DNA from: Phallus indusiatus
Lineage: Eukaryota > Basidiomycota > Agaricomycetes > Phallales > Phallaceae
Length of the DNA: 64,000 nt
Direction of reading: 5' to 3'
NCBI GenBank assembly: GCA_027605045.1
Contig: JAQFWX010000009.1
Location: 310,001-374,000, forward strand
Shown here one piece after another: positions 44,292 through 54,954 of the stretch; positions within the stretch are counted from its first letter, which is position 1; each line of letters opens with the position of its first letter. The translations under genes were made by a program, and so were the position numbers. The notes beneath the pieces are model-generated. The model was not told where the DNA came from and ran no database searches. It saw only the letters and a list, made by a program, of their open reading frames with translations.

Positions 44292-44685
44292 TGTCAGGGT
44301 ACGTCCTAGGCTTACGGTCATTCTAGTATATTAGCGTAGTATAGTATAATCTACTTAGATGCCTACGTGCTCTATGTCGATCATACGGTACCCGGTATAC
44401 CGGTCCGTACTCACCCTCGCGTATTCTCCCGAACTCTCCCCGTTTCTCCGTTCGCTCCATTCTGTCATATCTCCCTCTTTCTCTATGTCATCCGTATGTC
44501 CTCGACTACCGCTCTTCCTATTGGTAGATAATGCACCTGATAGCTATTGGTTAGAGATAGTGTAATCATGTATATATACAACTGTGCGTGCATGAGTAGT
44601 TCCTTGCGCTATTATAGACTGGGTTACTGGGTTATAGTAGCAGTCTGATCCTTAAGTCTCATCGCTGAACGATCGTGCCCTAACA
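44292..44685 (+). mobile_element. solo LTR, family A
   Basis: 394 bp; target duplication TCGGT. Confidence 0.9.
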
Positions 44686-44824
44686 TCGGTGGTTGTCTCA
44701 GCGGGGGCACGTCGTCGGTAGGGGGGTTTGGAGTTGGAGTAGCTCCCATTGCATCTCAGATGCTCCGCAGCACCTTGATCATCTGCGAGGCCTGGGATTC
44801 TTGTCTTGCCATGCGGGCGTCCAT

Positions 44825-45061
44825 TAAGGCTGTTCACGGGTTATGACCCGCGGGTTTGGGTACCTGTTTTCAGGTACCCTTGGTCACCCAGACCCAGACC
44901 CGCACCCTTGCGGGTTTTGCAAAAAAATTTCAAAACCCAAACCCGCACCCTCGGGTCTTAAGCGAAATTAAACCCGCGGGTTTGGGTACCTGAACCCGCG
45001 GGTATTGTGACAGGTACCTGTCACAGGTACCCGGGTATACCCATACCCGTGAACAGCCTTA
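44825..45061. mobile_element. hAT-type MITE, family 3 (foldback-like)
   Basis: 237 bp with inverted ends TAAGGCTGTTCACGGGT; interior made of GGGTACCTG and ACCCGCGGG steps. Flanks GCGTCCAT and GCATCCAT: an 8-bp duplication with one mismatch. Confidence 0.8.
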
Positions 45062-45306
45062 GCATCCATTTCCGCGAACTGCCGCATGACAATAGTCGCC
45101 ACATCATTGAGGGTGATGACTGGGGGTGCAGAGGGTGGGGGAGAAGAATCCATGAGAGAGAGAGAAAGGAAAAAAAGGGTTTAGAATTGGAGCAGAGGGG
45201 TCGGTTATAGACGGGACTCGAGGGGAAAATACGACACTACGAGAGTCAGTGTCGAGCGCGATTTTCCAATGACGAGTGTCAATAAAAACGGCCGGTCTGC
45301 AAGTAG

Positions 45307-45317
45307 AAGCTTGTTCT
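45307..45317 (-). other. gypsy III primer-binding site, complementary to its own LTR
   Basis: On - it reads AGAACAAGCTT, 2 nt after the LTR end at 45320, and pairs exactly with AAGCTTGTTCT present in every family-B LTR. Same layout as gypsy I; predicted self-primer. Confidence 0.65.
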
Positions 45318-45319
45318 AC

Positions 45320-45797
45320 TGTTAGGGCTACTCAGCTCACACTAGAGGGAGGGGATCCTAAGAGATTATATTGAGGGAACTATACTACTCACCTATGTTA
45401 GGGCTACTCAGCTCACACTAGAGGGAGGGGATCCTAAGAGACTGTATTGGGGGAACACTGACTACTCACCTAGAGGGAGGGGATCCTAAGAGAACAAGCT
45501 TAGGGACCCTCACTCTAGGGATGGCGACTATATACATGAAAAAAAACGATAACGCAGCGTGCGGCCCTGACACAGCTAAGTGCTAGGCGCCCGAACCAAG
45601 CGTAAGCAAGATGATGTCACAGGCATCATGCCGGGAATGAGCGCACAACGCGTGCGAGTAAAGAAAGTGAAATAGAGAAGGAAGGAATAAACGGGGAGTG
45701 AAAGTAAAATATGGAAAATGTAAATAAAATGGAAGGGAACATATGCTGGCGATAATAAATAAGAAAAGATGAGAGACGGTGGTAGCATACCCTGACA
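45320..45797 (-). repeat. gypsy III 5' LTR region: full family-B LTR inside an LTR end
   Basis: 45320-45395 is the last 76 bp of one family-B LTR; at 45396 a complete 402-bp copy begins and runs to 45797. The rest of the outer LTR is missing on the right, where gypsy IIIb integrase sequence starts directly. Confidence 0.78.
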
Positions 45798-45827
45798 ACA
45801 GGGGTCCCCAGTTCGCCGCTCGCTTCA

Positions 45828-46175
45828 TGTTAGGGCTACTCGACTCACAACTAGAGGGAGGGGATCCTAAGAGAACAAGCTTAGGGACCCTCACTCTAGG
45901 GACTGCGACTATATACATGAAAAACGATAACGCGGCGTGCGGCCCTGACACAGCTAAGTGCTAGGCACCCGAACCGAGCGTAAGCGAGGTGATATCACGG
46001 GCATCACGCCGGGAACGAGCGCACAACGCGTGCGAGTAGAGAAAGTGGAATAGAGACAGAATAAATAAACGGAGAGCGAAAGTAAAATATGGGAAATGCA
46101 AATGAGATAGAAAGGAATATATGCCGGCAATAATAAATAACGAAAAATGAGAGACGGCGGTAGCGTACCCTGACA
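45828..46175 (-). mobile_element. solo LTR, family B, internally deleted
   Basis: 348 bp; target duplication CTTCA. One of the two CTTAGGATCCCCTCCCTCTAG repeats and the spacer between them are gone. Confidence 0.88.
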
Positions 46176-46373
46176 CTTCATGCAAGAGCTTTCTAGGCTC
46201 CTTGGCATATGGCTTGCACCCTCCATGGCGTATCATCCTCAAACCGATGGTCAAACGGAACGAGTCAACGCAGAAGTCGAGCAGTACCTTCGACTTTTCA
46301 CCTCAGAGCGCCAGGACGACTGGGACCAGCTGTTGCCCATGGCCGAGTTTGCATACAACAACCATGTGCACTC

Positions 46374-46771
46374 TGTTAGGGCTACTCAGCTCACACTAGA
46401 GGGAGGGGATCCTAAGAGAATATATTGAAAGGAAACTAACTACTCACCTAGAGGGAGGGGATCCTAAGAGAACAAGCTTCGGGACCATCACTCTAGGGAC
46501 AGCGACTATATACATGAAAAACGATAACGCGGCGTGCGGCCCTGACACAACTAAGTGCTAGGCGCCCGAACCGAGCGTAAGCGAGGTGATATCACGGGCA
46601 TCACGCCGGGAACGAGCGCGCAACGCGCGCGAGTAGAGAAAGTGGAATATAGGCAGAACAAATCAATGGAGAGCGAAAGTGAGATATGGGAAATGCAAAT
46701 GAAATAGAAATGGACATATCCCGATGATAATAAATAAGGAAAACGAGAGACGGCGGTAGCGTACCCTGACA
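46374..46771 (-). mobile_element. solo LTR, family B
   Basis: 398 bp; target duplication CACTC. Confidence 0.9.
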
Positions 46772-47341
46772 CACTCGGCTACACGTGCGACACCCTTCGA
46801 GCTCGACATTGGACGACATCCACGCATGGGATTCGAACCGCGCTCGCCGACTCCAAGATCGAGTCTGTCAACAAGTTCAAGACGCGTATGGAGTCAACAA
46901 TCGAGGAAGCTATAGTCAAGGCGAAGGACGAGATGGCTAAGTATTACGATTGAAAGCACATCCCGGCACCAGAGTACAAGGTCGGCGACAAGGTATACCT
47001 CGATTCCAATGACATTCGTACTACCAGGCCCTCCGCCAAATTGTCGCACCGATATCTAGGCCCGTTTCCGATAGTCAGTAAGATTGGGTCCCATGCATAT
47101 AGGCTACGTCTACCGCCGTCTATGTCGAGACTTCACCCCGTTTTCCACGTTGGGAAATTGCGCCCCAAGGTCGAAGATACGATCCTGGGCCGTCGCGTAA
47201 AGGCTCCTCCACCACCAGAGGTCAGGGACGACGGTGAACACTACGTCGTAGAGCGGATTTTGGACAGTCGCGTATTCCGGAGATGACTCGAGTATAAGGT
47301 GCGTTGGGAAGGCTATGGTCCCGAACACGACCAATGGGAAC

Positions 47342-48207
47342 TGTCATGATCCGATTCATGACATCACTTCCGGTAACGTTACGTAATCCATATCCGATCA
47401 TTTACCGTTCATCTCCGTAATCTTATCTCACTTACGTCACTCACGATAAGACCTTCGCGCTCAGTCATCTCAATCAACCTCGCAATTCAAATAGAGACGT
47501 ACCCATCTCTCTTAACTCCTGGAACACCCGCGGAAAGGCCTTTCTAGAATATTCCACGCACGTTCCGGTTATGAGATCATAGATGACGAACGTAGGTCCA
47601 TGTATGCACAGCTCTCATCCCTGCACACCTCATGTTCATCACATGAGACATCATACCCTGCATATATTGATGTAACTTACGAATCTCACGACTTGTTTGT
47701 ATTTCTCAAGTTCGGAATCTATTTCGAACTGAGCTAGAATTATTTATCTGACGTGTATATAAACCCTAGCATACACGTAGATAGTTCTTCAGACTTAATA
47801 TCGAACGTAGTTCGATATCTCTATAACAACTCTCCTTCTCTATTCTATTCATCATTGAACGTCGAGATCACTCTTCGAGACTTGCAGCGACGGAAGCCAT
47901 CCGTCGTTGCCGAGAGCTACATCTTGAAGCTTTCTTCATTATTGTCGAGCTTGATATCATTCAATACGAGATACAGCTCGCGGCTCTCGAAGCTCGGAAC
48001 GCACACATCCGTAACGTCCTTGACGAACTCGACGCTCGTGACGAACGTCAGGACAAATCCTGAAGAAGACTGTCGTGGCACAATCTCTTATAGATTGAGG
48101 CCAAGTCCTGACTGCCGTCGACCAACGGTGACGGTTATTGATATTCTATTCAGCGACTAAAATACATTATAGTATCTGTTACCGTTCCCAGATATCGGTA
48201 CTTGACA
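47342..48207 (+). mobile_element. solo LTR, family D
   Basis: 866 bp, uninterrupted reference copy of family D; target duplication GGAAC; terminal hairpin TGTCATGA/TCATGACA. Confidence 0.9.
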
Positions 48208-48393
48208 GGAACCCGAGTTGAATATCGCAGCTCCCGACCTGATCAAGCAATTTCACTGAGAACATTCAAGTGCGCTGCATTCAATAAACGGTCTTCTTTT
48301 CCAACGTCGACCTCGGTTTGACTGGTCGAAACTTCAAGAATCATTAGTCGGTGCTACAGGCGTCGGGACGTCGCCTCGTTGAAGGGGGGATGG

Positions 48394-48739
48394 TGTCAGG
48401 GTACGCTGCCGCCGTCTCTCATTTTTCCTTATTTATTATTGCTGGCATATATTTCTTTCTGTTTCATTTACATTTCCCATATCTCACTTTCACTCTCCAT
48501 CTATTTGTTCTGTCCCTATTTCACCTTCTTTACTCGCACGCGTTGCGCGCTCGTTTCCGCTGTGATGCCCATGACATCACCTCGCTTATGCTCGGTTCGG
48601 GCGTCTAGCACTTAGCTGTGTCAGGGCCGCACGCCACATTATCATTTTCATGTATATAGTCACTGTCCCTAGAGTGAGGGTCCCTAAGCTTGTTCTCTTA
48701 GGATCCCCTCCCTCTAGTGTGAGCTGAGTAGCCCTAACA
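48394..48739 (+). repeat. gypsy IIIb 3' LTR (family B), internally deleted
   Basis: 346 bp, preceded by GAAGGGGGGATGG (polypurine tract). Lacks one internal repeat unit, like the copy at 45828-46175. Confidence 0.85.
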
Positions 48740-49039
48740 ACTATCAGTTGTGTTTACTGCATTCCAAACAGCATATAACCAGAGTAGACTCCTTGGATCT
48801 CATTCTTCAGCAACAGGCTTTTGTTGTGAAGCCAGTGCCTAAACTAACTCTCAGCAAGTAATTGTAATTATCCTTATCCTGGTAGCACCCCAGTAGGCAA
48901 ACTATAAGGATACCTTACAGAGCCCTTATTATGCCCACTTTACCTTACCTCCTGACATATGCCCCCAAAAGATGAGAGATGGTTCAGAACGGATCTATTA
49001 TGTATTTCGCTGCACACAGTAAGTCTATTCCGTGTAGGT
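48740..49039. other. unassigned stretch between gypsy IIIb and the hAT gene
   Basis: 300 bp with no convincing ORF. It should include the left end of the hAT element, but its TAAGGATGCACAC end was not found, so the end is probably lost. Confidence 0.4.
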
Positions 49040-50519
49040 TTTGAATTTTCTTCACTGACACACTATCCAGACATCCGTCTATTGCTGTCCGGCGCGAGCG
49101 AATAGAGGACAGCACCTCAAACCTGAGCCGACATGCCCGAGCTTGCGATCCACAACAAAACGCCTCGACCAATGCACTCGGTGCCTTCGCAAGAGGGTCT
49201 TCCTTCAGTATAGGGCGGTTCCGGTTTCTCATTGCCAAATGGGTCTCGAGGAATTATAGGCCGTATTCGATTATTGAGGATGAGGAACTAGTCGAGATCT
49301 TCAAGATGTACAACTGCCGCGCAACAGTGCATGGACGGATGTCCGTATCGCGGGATGTCTTAGAAATGTTCAGCGCATGTAGAAATGAAGTCAAGCTATA
49401 TTTCCAGGTATGTATTACTGTACAGTATCTCATTTGTTTGCCAACAATCCTTAATGTACCGAGCAGAATTATACTGGCAAGATTCACATTGGCATGGACG
49501 GGTGGACGTCCCCCAATGTATATTCCTTTCTCGGGGTTACCATGCACTATCAACATGAAGGCCAGATGAAGACCATTATACTCAATTTTATCAAATTAAC
49601 GCAAGCACACACCAGCAAATATCTAGCAGAACGATTGTACGAGTGTTTAAAGGAATACAACCTCGAAACCAAGGTAGATTTGACACAATCCACTCTTATT
49701 ATTGACACTCATAATTTCTGCGTAGATTCTCGGTATCGTTTGTGATAATGCAAGCAACAACAATACTCTGATTGAGGCCTTGCAAGACAAAATCGAGGAC
49801 TGGGGTGGGGCTCTCTGTCGCGTGCGCTGTTTTGCACATGTACTCAATTTAGTTGTCAAGGTACGCGTCTGGGATATATTCATGTCACTGTTCGTACATA
49901 TAATTGATCTTACTAGGCTATCCTATCTGTTTTTACTGCAAAAAAGAAACGCAACGCAGCTGGTGTTGAAGTGTATGAAGACCTTGAGCTACGCTCTACA
50001 TTGGAAGACCTGGGCAATGTGGATGACGAAGAAGATGATAAGGCATGACATGAAGATGAAGACGATGGCAAAGCGGCAGCAGATGAAGCCATTATTGAAG
50101 AGCTTGCTGAAGATGCGGTCGAGGATCATGCTGATGATGTTCGCCAAGGGCAAATTACAATTGAGAAGGCATGTTCTTATCCACTGATGCATGTCATACA
50201 TGAACTTATTTTATTTTCAGCTTAAGGGTTTAGCCAAAGCTATATTTCACTCTCCTACAATTTGCGAGTCCCTTGAGCAAGAATGTCGCCGCTCTGAACC
50301 ACCCGTCGAGTATAATGTACTAGTGCGGCCCGTCGCCACCAGGTGGAACTCTCTAACAATGACGATCAAGAGCACGTTGAAGTTACGACCAGCATTAAAC
50401 TCATTAGTGGACCTTTCTATTTGTCAAGCGCCGTGTCCCGAGCCTATCCCGGCAAAGTCCGGTATAGTACGAAACACGTGCATGCGGATAGAGAGAGTAC
50501 GGAGAGTACGGGTGTGAGG

Positions 50520-50842
50520 TGTAACGTTTCGTTACTTTTTATAGTGTACCGCGTACGGTACACAAGTTTTATCACGCTGTAGCTTCACACCACGAATAAC
50601 AGACCAAGGGTGCTGTATTTTTTTTTATGGTGTAAAACAAAATGCGCGTGCTGAATCAGCACGCGCGTAACTACTACTAATGTACAGTTATTACATAATG
50701 GCTCGCCGCGTCACGGCGAGCCAGAGGCGTTAAGCGCCTCTATTATTAGAAGTACTAATAGTAATTACTGCAGAGGGCGAAGCCCTCTGCATATGCCTAA
50801 GTGGCATATACTCAATCCACCGCATACGGTGGATCCGTTACA
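50520..50842 (-). mobile_element. solo LTR, family C
   Basis: 323 bp; target duplication TGAGG. Same hairpin series as the gypsy II LTRs, with different loops (GTGTACCG/CGGTACAC closed by another tetraloop). Confidence 0.9.
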
Positions 50843-50921
50843 TGAGGGACTTGGCTTCAGCTTGTATGCTGCGCCCACTCGCCCAACTTCAATATCCCTC
50901 GATTTCGGGGAACGAGAGGGG

Positions 50922-51321
50922 TGTCAGGGTACGCTACCGCGTCCCCTCATTTTTCCTTATTATTATCATCGGTATATATCTATTTCTATCTTATTTACAT
51001 TTCCCGTGCATTACCTCTACTTTCCGTTTATTCTCTCCGTCCATATTTCACCTTCTCTACTCGCGCGCGTCGCGCGCTCGTACTCGGCGTGATGCCCGTG
51101 ACATCACGTCGCTTAGGCTCGGCTTGGGCGCCTGGCACTTAGCTGTGTCAGGGCCGCACGCCGCATCGTCGTTTTATGTATATAGTAGCTGTACCTAGAG
51201 TGAGGGTCCCTAAGCTTGTTCTCTTAGGATCCCCTCCCTCTAGGTGAGTAGTATACATAGTTATCTTCCAATATATTACTTAGGATCCCCTCCCTCTAGT
51301 GTGAGCTGAGTAGCCCTAACA
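50922..51321 (+). mobile_element. solo LTR, family B
   Basis: 400 bp; target duplication AGGGG. Nearly identical to the copy at 29629-30028. Confidence 0.9.
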
Positions 51322-52989
51322 AGGGGTACGTAACTAGTACGCACAAGTCCGACGTTAAGTACGACGACGGACTTAGTTTGCCTAAGGTGTCTGTCGACGC
51401 TCAGGACTTAAGTCTACGCACGAGTTTGCAACTAGTACGACACAAGTACGCAGAGTACGGAATAGAACAGAGACGGAACAGATAAGAGAGAAGAATACTT
51501 TATATTCTGACTGAGGATTTTCAGCTACCAAGCTGGGGCTTAAATACACGAATGTACATTAGCTATACTATAAGGAGAAAGGGCGTAAAAAGGAAAGGTG
51601 GTATCCAGGATGAATGAACTAGGTAGAGTCCGGGCTAAGCGAACCCCTGGTTAGTCAGAGAGTCGTGCGGATGGACTCCATTTAGAAATAGACGGATCGG
51701 AGGGCTGTGCATTAAGTACGGAAGGTACGGGGTAAGTACGTGGAGCGTACTTGGTAGAAAACATTGGGTCCCGACGTTTTGCTTACGTAATAGCTCGGGA
51801 GATGTCACGGGGCACGCCGGGCGTGACACTATTCACAATCGAGTCAAAAGCACCTGCCTTCGCCGTTTCTCATTAGACGAAGAAGAATGGAATATTCTGG
51901 AAGAGCTTTTGCCGCTACTAGATGTAAGCTTAGTTCGTTCTTCTTCATGCTTGTTACTGATTATCGCGATAGCGATTTTTAGTTGTTACTGAAGTTGTTT
52001 CCCGCTCGGCTTATCCCCTAATCCATATGGTTATTCCATATATCGATCAGTTGACAGAAGCAATGGAGAAATGGTCAAACAATCAACAACTGCACCCAGC
52101 TGTATGCATCGCAAGCAAGCGTGGCTGGGTTGTCATGAATAAATATTACGGTCTGACTGATGATTCAGTCATGTATCGGATTGCGATGAGTAAGTACATG
52201 ATTCAATGATAGACCCTTCAATTGATCGCCTGTTAGTTATGCACCCGAGGCGCAAAACTATCTCCTTCCGCAGTGCAAAATGGCCAGAATCCTGGATTCA
52301 GACGGCCATCGATATTGCATGCAGAAAAAAATTACAAACCAGAGGATACAGGAACTTCGAACCAGGCGAATGCCGATCTCTCTGAATCTCAGGTAGGTGT
52401 TTATCTTCAAGTCATTTTCTTTTACTAATGCTAATGGGATCTAGGCTTCTTACTTTACTGATATGGACTTAGACAACAATGACAATGCTGACACATTTGA
52501 GTTGTATATCTCGAGTCCTCCTATCCCGACCGTTACCTATCCGGTTGCTTACTGGTATGCTCTCGAACAAACTGGAGATCCCCTAGCAAGAATGGCATTG
52601 CACTTTTTAACATGTCCGGGTGAGTTTTGCTTTGTATTTCTTTACTCATCTTCTTATCTACCCTCAAGCTGCATCCACGGATGTTGAGTGGGCCTTCTCA
52701 CGAGGCCACTTGACAGTCTCTAGGATGCGGCACAACCTTTCAGACGAAAGCACGCGCGCGTCGACCGTTTTAAGTTCATGGTTTAAGCAAGACTATCTAA
52801 TTCCCACAATCGTTGATCAAGTCCTTTGGTTCCAAGCAAGCCCGGCACAATAATGGTGGAACCCAAGCGTCAGAAGGCACTGATGACCAGGAGACAAGTG
52901 GGTTGGACCCAGACAATAATGAAGAGACCGAGTATGATGCAGCTTAGTAGTTAGTAGTATATAAATGTAATTTCTTGACAGTCAAAAAT

Positions 52990-53163
52990 ATAGCAGGATC
53001 CGTGTGGATCCGTAAATTTAAAAAATAACTCGAAACCTGAACCTGGATCCGGCGGGTCAAATAAGCGCCGGGATCCGGAGCCGCGGATCCAAATCTTCGT
53101 GGGTATTTTTACGGATCGAACCGGCATGACCTGTCCAAGGATCCGGAATCGTGTGCATCCTTA
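52990..53163 (+). repeat. hAT right end: subterminal GGATCCG repeats and terminal sequence
   Basis: GGATCC(G) occurs about six times, often inverted, and the element ends GTGTGCATCCTTA at 53163; the reverse TAAGGATGCACAC is of the hAT end type. AATAAGCGCC in this block is shared with the MITE family 1 and 2 cores. Confidence 0.65.
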
Positions 53164-53198
53164 ATGGGCTAAAATAAAGGGCGTACTTTCTCCAAGGC

Positions 53199-53594
53199 TG
53201 TAAGGGTACGATCGTTCAGTAGTTAGCTTAAGGATCAGACGGAGTATAACCCAGTAGCCCAATCTATAATAGCGCAAGGATCTACTCTTGTGCGCACAGG
53301 TGTATATATATACATGAGTACGTTATCTCTACCAATAACGGTCAGGTGCTATATCTACCAATAGGAAAGGAGGTAGTCGATGGCGAATAGGAAAGCATGA
53401 GAAAGAGGGAGATGGTGACAGAATGGAAGCGTACGGAGAAACGGTGAATGTACGGGAGAATACGGGAGGATGATACGGACCGGCATACCGGGTACCGTAC
53501 GATGGATATGATAACGCATGGGCTAGCATATACGTCTATACTATACGCACAGTATACTAGATTAGTCCTGATGGTCCTAGCACGTACCCTGACA
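53199..53594 (-). mobile_element. solo LTR, family A
   Basis: 396 bp; target duplication AAGGC. Confidence 0.9.
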
Positions 53595-53925
53595 AAGGCG
53601 TAGCGGTCATGCCTTTGCCATCTTTCTTAACCTCCATAGCGAATTCGGGCTGCCCGTGTTCGTTGCGGAAGACGACGAACTCGACGTCCTTATGAGTGCA
53701 ATAGCGTGAGTCTCGGCATACATCAGTCGCTGAAACAGAGGCTCACCTTGTAGCGAAGACCTCGACCACTCCCTTCACGAGCAGTGGACTCGATGTACTC
53801 ACCGACTTGAGCATGTTAGGGCGACTCAGGGCACACACCTAGAGGAGGGAAAACCTAAGATCTATTGGGGGACAGCGACTAACTACTCACCTAGAGGAGG
53901 GAAAACCTAAGAGAACAAGCTTAGG

Positions 53926-54567
53926 TGTCAAGATCCGAGACCGTTCGAGATCGCGAGATCGAGGGATCGAGAATCGAGAGATCGGAGGATGAGGAACTTG
54001 GCTTCAACTTATGTGTTGCGCCCGCTCCAAAGGCCTGAGAGTATTCCTCAATTTGGATCGTGACGAATCAGCACTCACAACGAAGAACAACCGGAGATAA
54101 CGAAGACTTTGGCGACTCCGTCGCCAAAGGCGAGAGATCGAGAGAATCGAGAAAATCGGGTTTCGAGATAAAGAGACGAGTTGTAATTCAAAGAGGTTTG
54201 AAATACAATGAAATATATTTGAATCGAATCAGAGTTCGATTTCAAGACGACTTTGTATGGTATTTACAGCGAGTTTAAATACTACAAAGTGATGCAGGGT
54301 CGAGTACAAAGAAAGTACTAATTCGGAAAGTACATAATAGTACTCGAGGAAGTCGTGAGGTTCGTTAGAATCATAAAGAAAGAAATAGAAAGTATTCTAT
54401 TTATATCATGGAACCTCACCGATCGTCAAAGTGAATAAATCGGTAATCGGTGTTCGAGAGATCGTATAGAGTGCGATCTCTATAAGGTTCGTTCGTTCGA
54501 GTTCGAAAAGAATGTGAAATCGAATTAAATCGTTAAATCGATGTCACGAGAAAATCGGCTCGTGACA
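53926..54567 (-). repeat. gypsy IV 3' LTR (family G)
   Basis: On - starts with a 9-bp terminal hairpin TGTCACGAG/CTCGTGACA and is preceded by the polypurine tract AAGGAGGGAGTAC. Ends GGATCTTGACA. Confidence 0.92.
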
Positions 54568-54954
54568 GTACTCCCTCCTTAAGATCGAGCCCTCGAGATC
54601 TCCGTGTCCAAAAATCCAAGTGAAACTATTACGTTTCTGTCTGAAACGCAGTGAAAAGTTTCGAAAAATCAAGAAAAGAAGCGTAACCCATGAAACGCGA
54701 ATTTTCTTCACTGAAAATAAAGAAGTTCCAGTGAAACGTGTCGGATCAGAAAAAAAATGTCCGCTCTGTCGGTTAAAATTCATCAAACGACGGCGTTATC
54801 CAAAAAAGGATTCGGCGGGGCATGCATGAGCGGAACCAGTCACGTGATGAATCTGAGTTTGAAAATTCTGAAACGCGTCAACTTGTATAAAGTCAGTTGG
54901 GTTTTCGTCTTCGGCATTACTCAATTGCCCTTCAATCGGTACAAAATTCGCTCT
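54568..54954 (+). other. leader region of the antisense gene of gypsy IV
   Basis: About 390 bp between the LTR and the antisense ATG. A 5'-truncated open frame (54757 on) runs into the gene, but no better start was seen. It must hold the promoter of the antisense gene unless that lies in the LTR. Confidence 0.4.

Larger units (their letters stand above)
44026..45153 (-). pseudogene. gypsy III gag, interrupted by a solo LTR and a MITE
   Basis: Start MDSSPPPSAPPVITLNDVAT at 45153; interrupted by MITE 44825-45061 and LTR A 44292-44685; continues with GDRAKGRAFWNTVEFYMSIY and WAMSYMNEGCALVFSESML, matching gypsy I gag (FWNSVDLYMS; VLSYMNSG). Truncated at 44026. Confidence 0.75.
40457..45797 (-). 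mobile_element. gypsy element III (Ty3/gypsy chromovirus, LTR family B), rearranged
   Basis: On -: LTR sequence (45797-45320), primer site, gag (45153-44026), then a D-LTR fragment in place of gag end, protease and RT, then RNase H to chromodomain (43904-41840), polypurine tract and 3' LTR (41755-40457). Flanks do not match (TTCAT left in TE1, ACAGG right in gypsy IIIb), so it is a product of recombination between copies. Confidence 0.82.
45798..48739 (+). mobile_element. gypsy element IIIb fragment (integrase to 3' LTR), four LTRs deep
   Basis: Sense-strand copy of gypsy III: GPQFAARF | MQELSRLLGIWLAPSMAYHP | NNHVHS | pol end with chromodomain (about 46772-47341), polypurine tract, and 3' LTR (48394-48739). 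Interrupted by B LTRs 45828-46175 and 46374-46771 and D LTR 47342-48207. Carries in-frame TGA codons at about 46951 (KYYD*KHIPAPEY) and 47283 (VFRR*LEYKV) where gypsy III has Arg. Confidence 0.82.
50422..51828 (-). mobile_element. solo LTR, family F, containing C and B LTRs
   Basis: Target duplication CTATT inside the hAT gene. On - it starts TGTCACGCCC with arms TGTCACG/CGTGACA. Own sequence about 680 bp, including 51322-51827, which has no ORF of interest. Confidence 0.8.
49040..52853 (+). pseudogene. hAT-superfamily transposase gene, split by an LTR nest
   Basis: Cut-and-paste transposase. Segments with introns between: a BED-like His/Cys end (LSRHARACDPQQN), FRFLIAKWVSRNYRPYSIIE, catalytic region IHIGMDGWTSPN (first Asp), ILGIVCDNASNNNTL (second Asp), RCFAHVLNLVVK, acidic EDDKA..DDGKAAADEA, VATRWNSLTMTIKSTLKLRP, then LTR F, then VKSTCLRRFSLDEEEWNILE, and the C-terminal dimerisation block TDVEWAFSRGHLTVSRMRHN. 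Stop at 52851-52853. A stop interrupts the acidic region near 50047. Removing LTR F (duplication CTATT) joins NSLVDLSI to HNRVKSTCL in frame. Inactive here. Confidence 0.82.

Noticed and set aside
45007..45210. Short + strand ORF across MITE family 3 and gypsy III leader
   Set aside because: Antisense to the gag start and crosses the MITE border; no coding sign.
52980..53160. GGATCC repeats as a restriction-site artefact or array
   Set aside because: Irregular spacing and both orientations fit hAT subterminal repeats.
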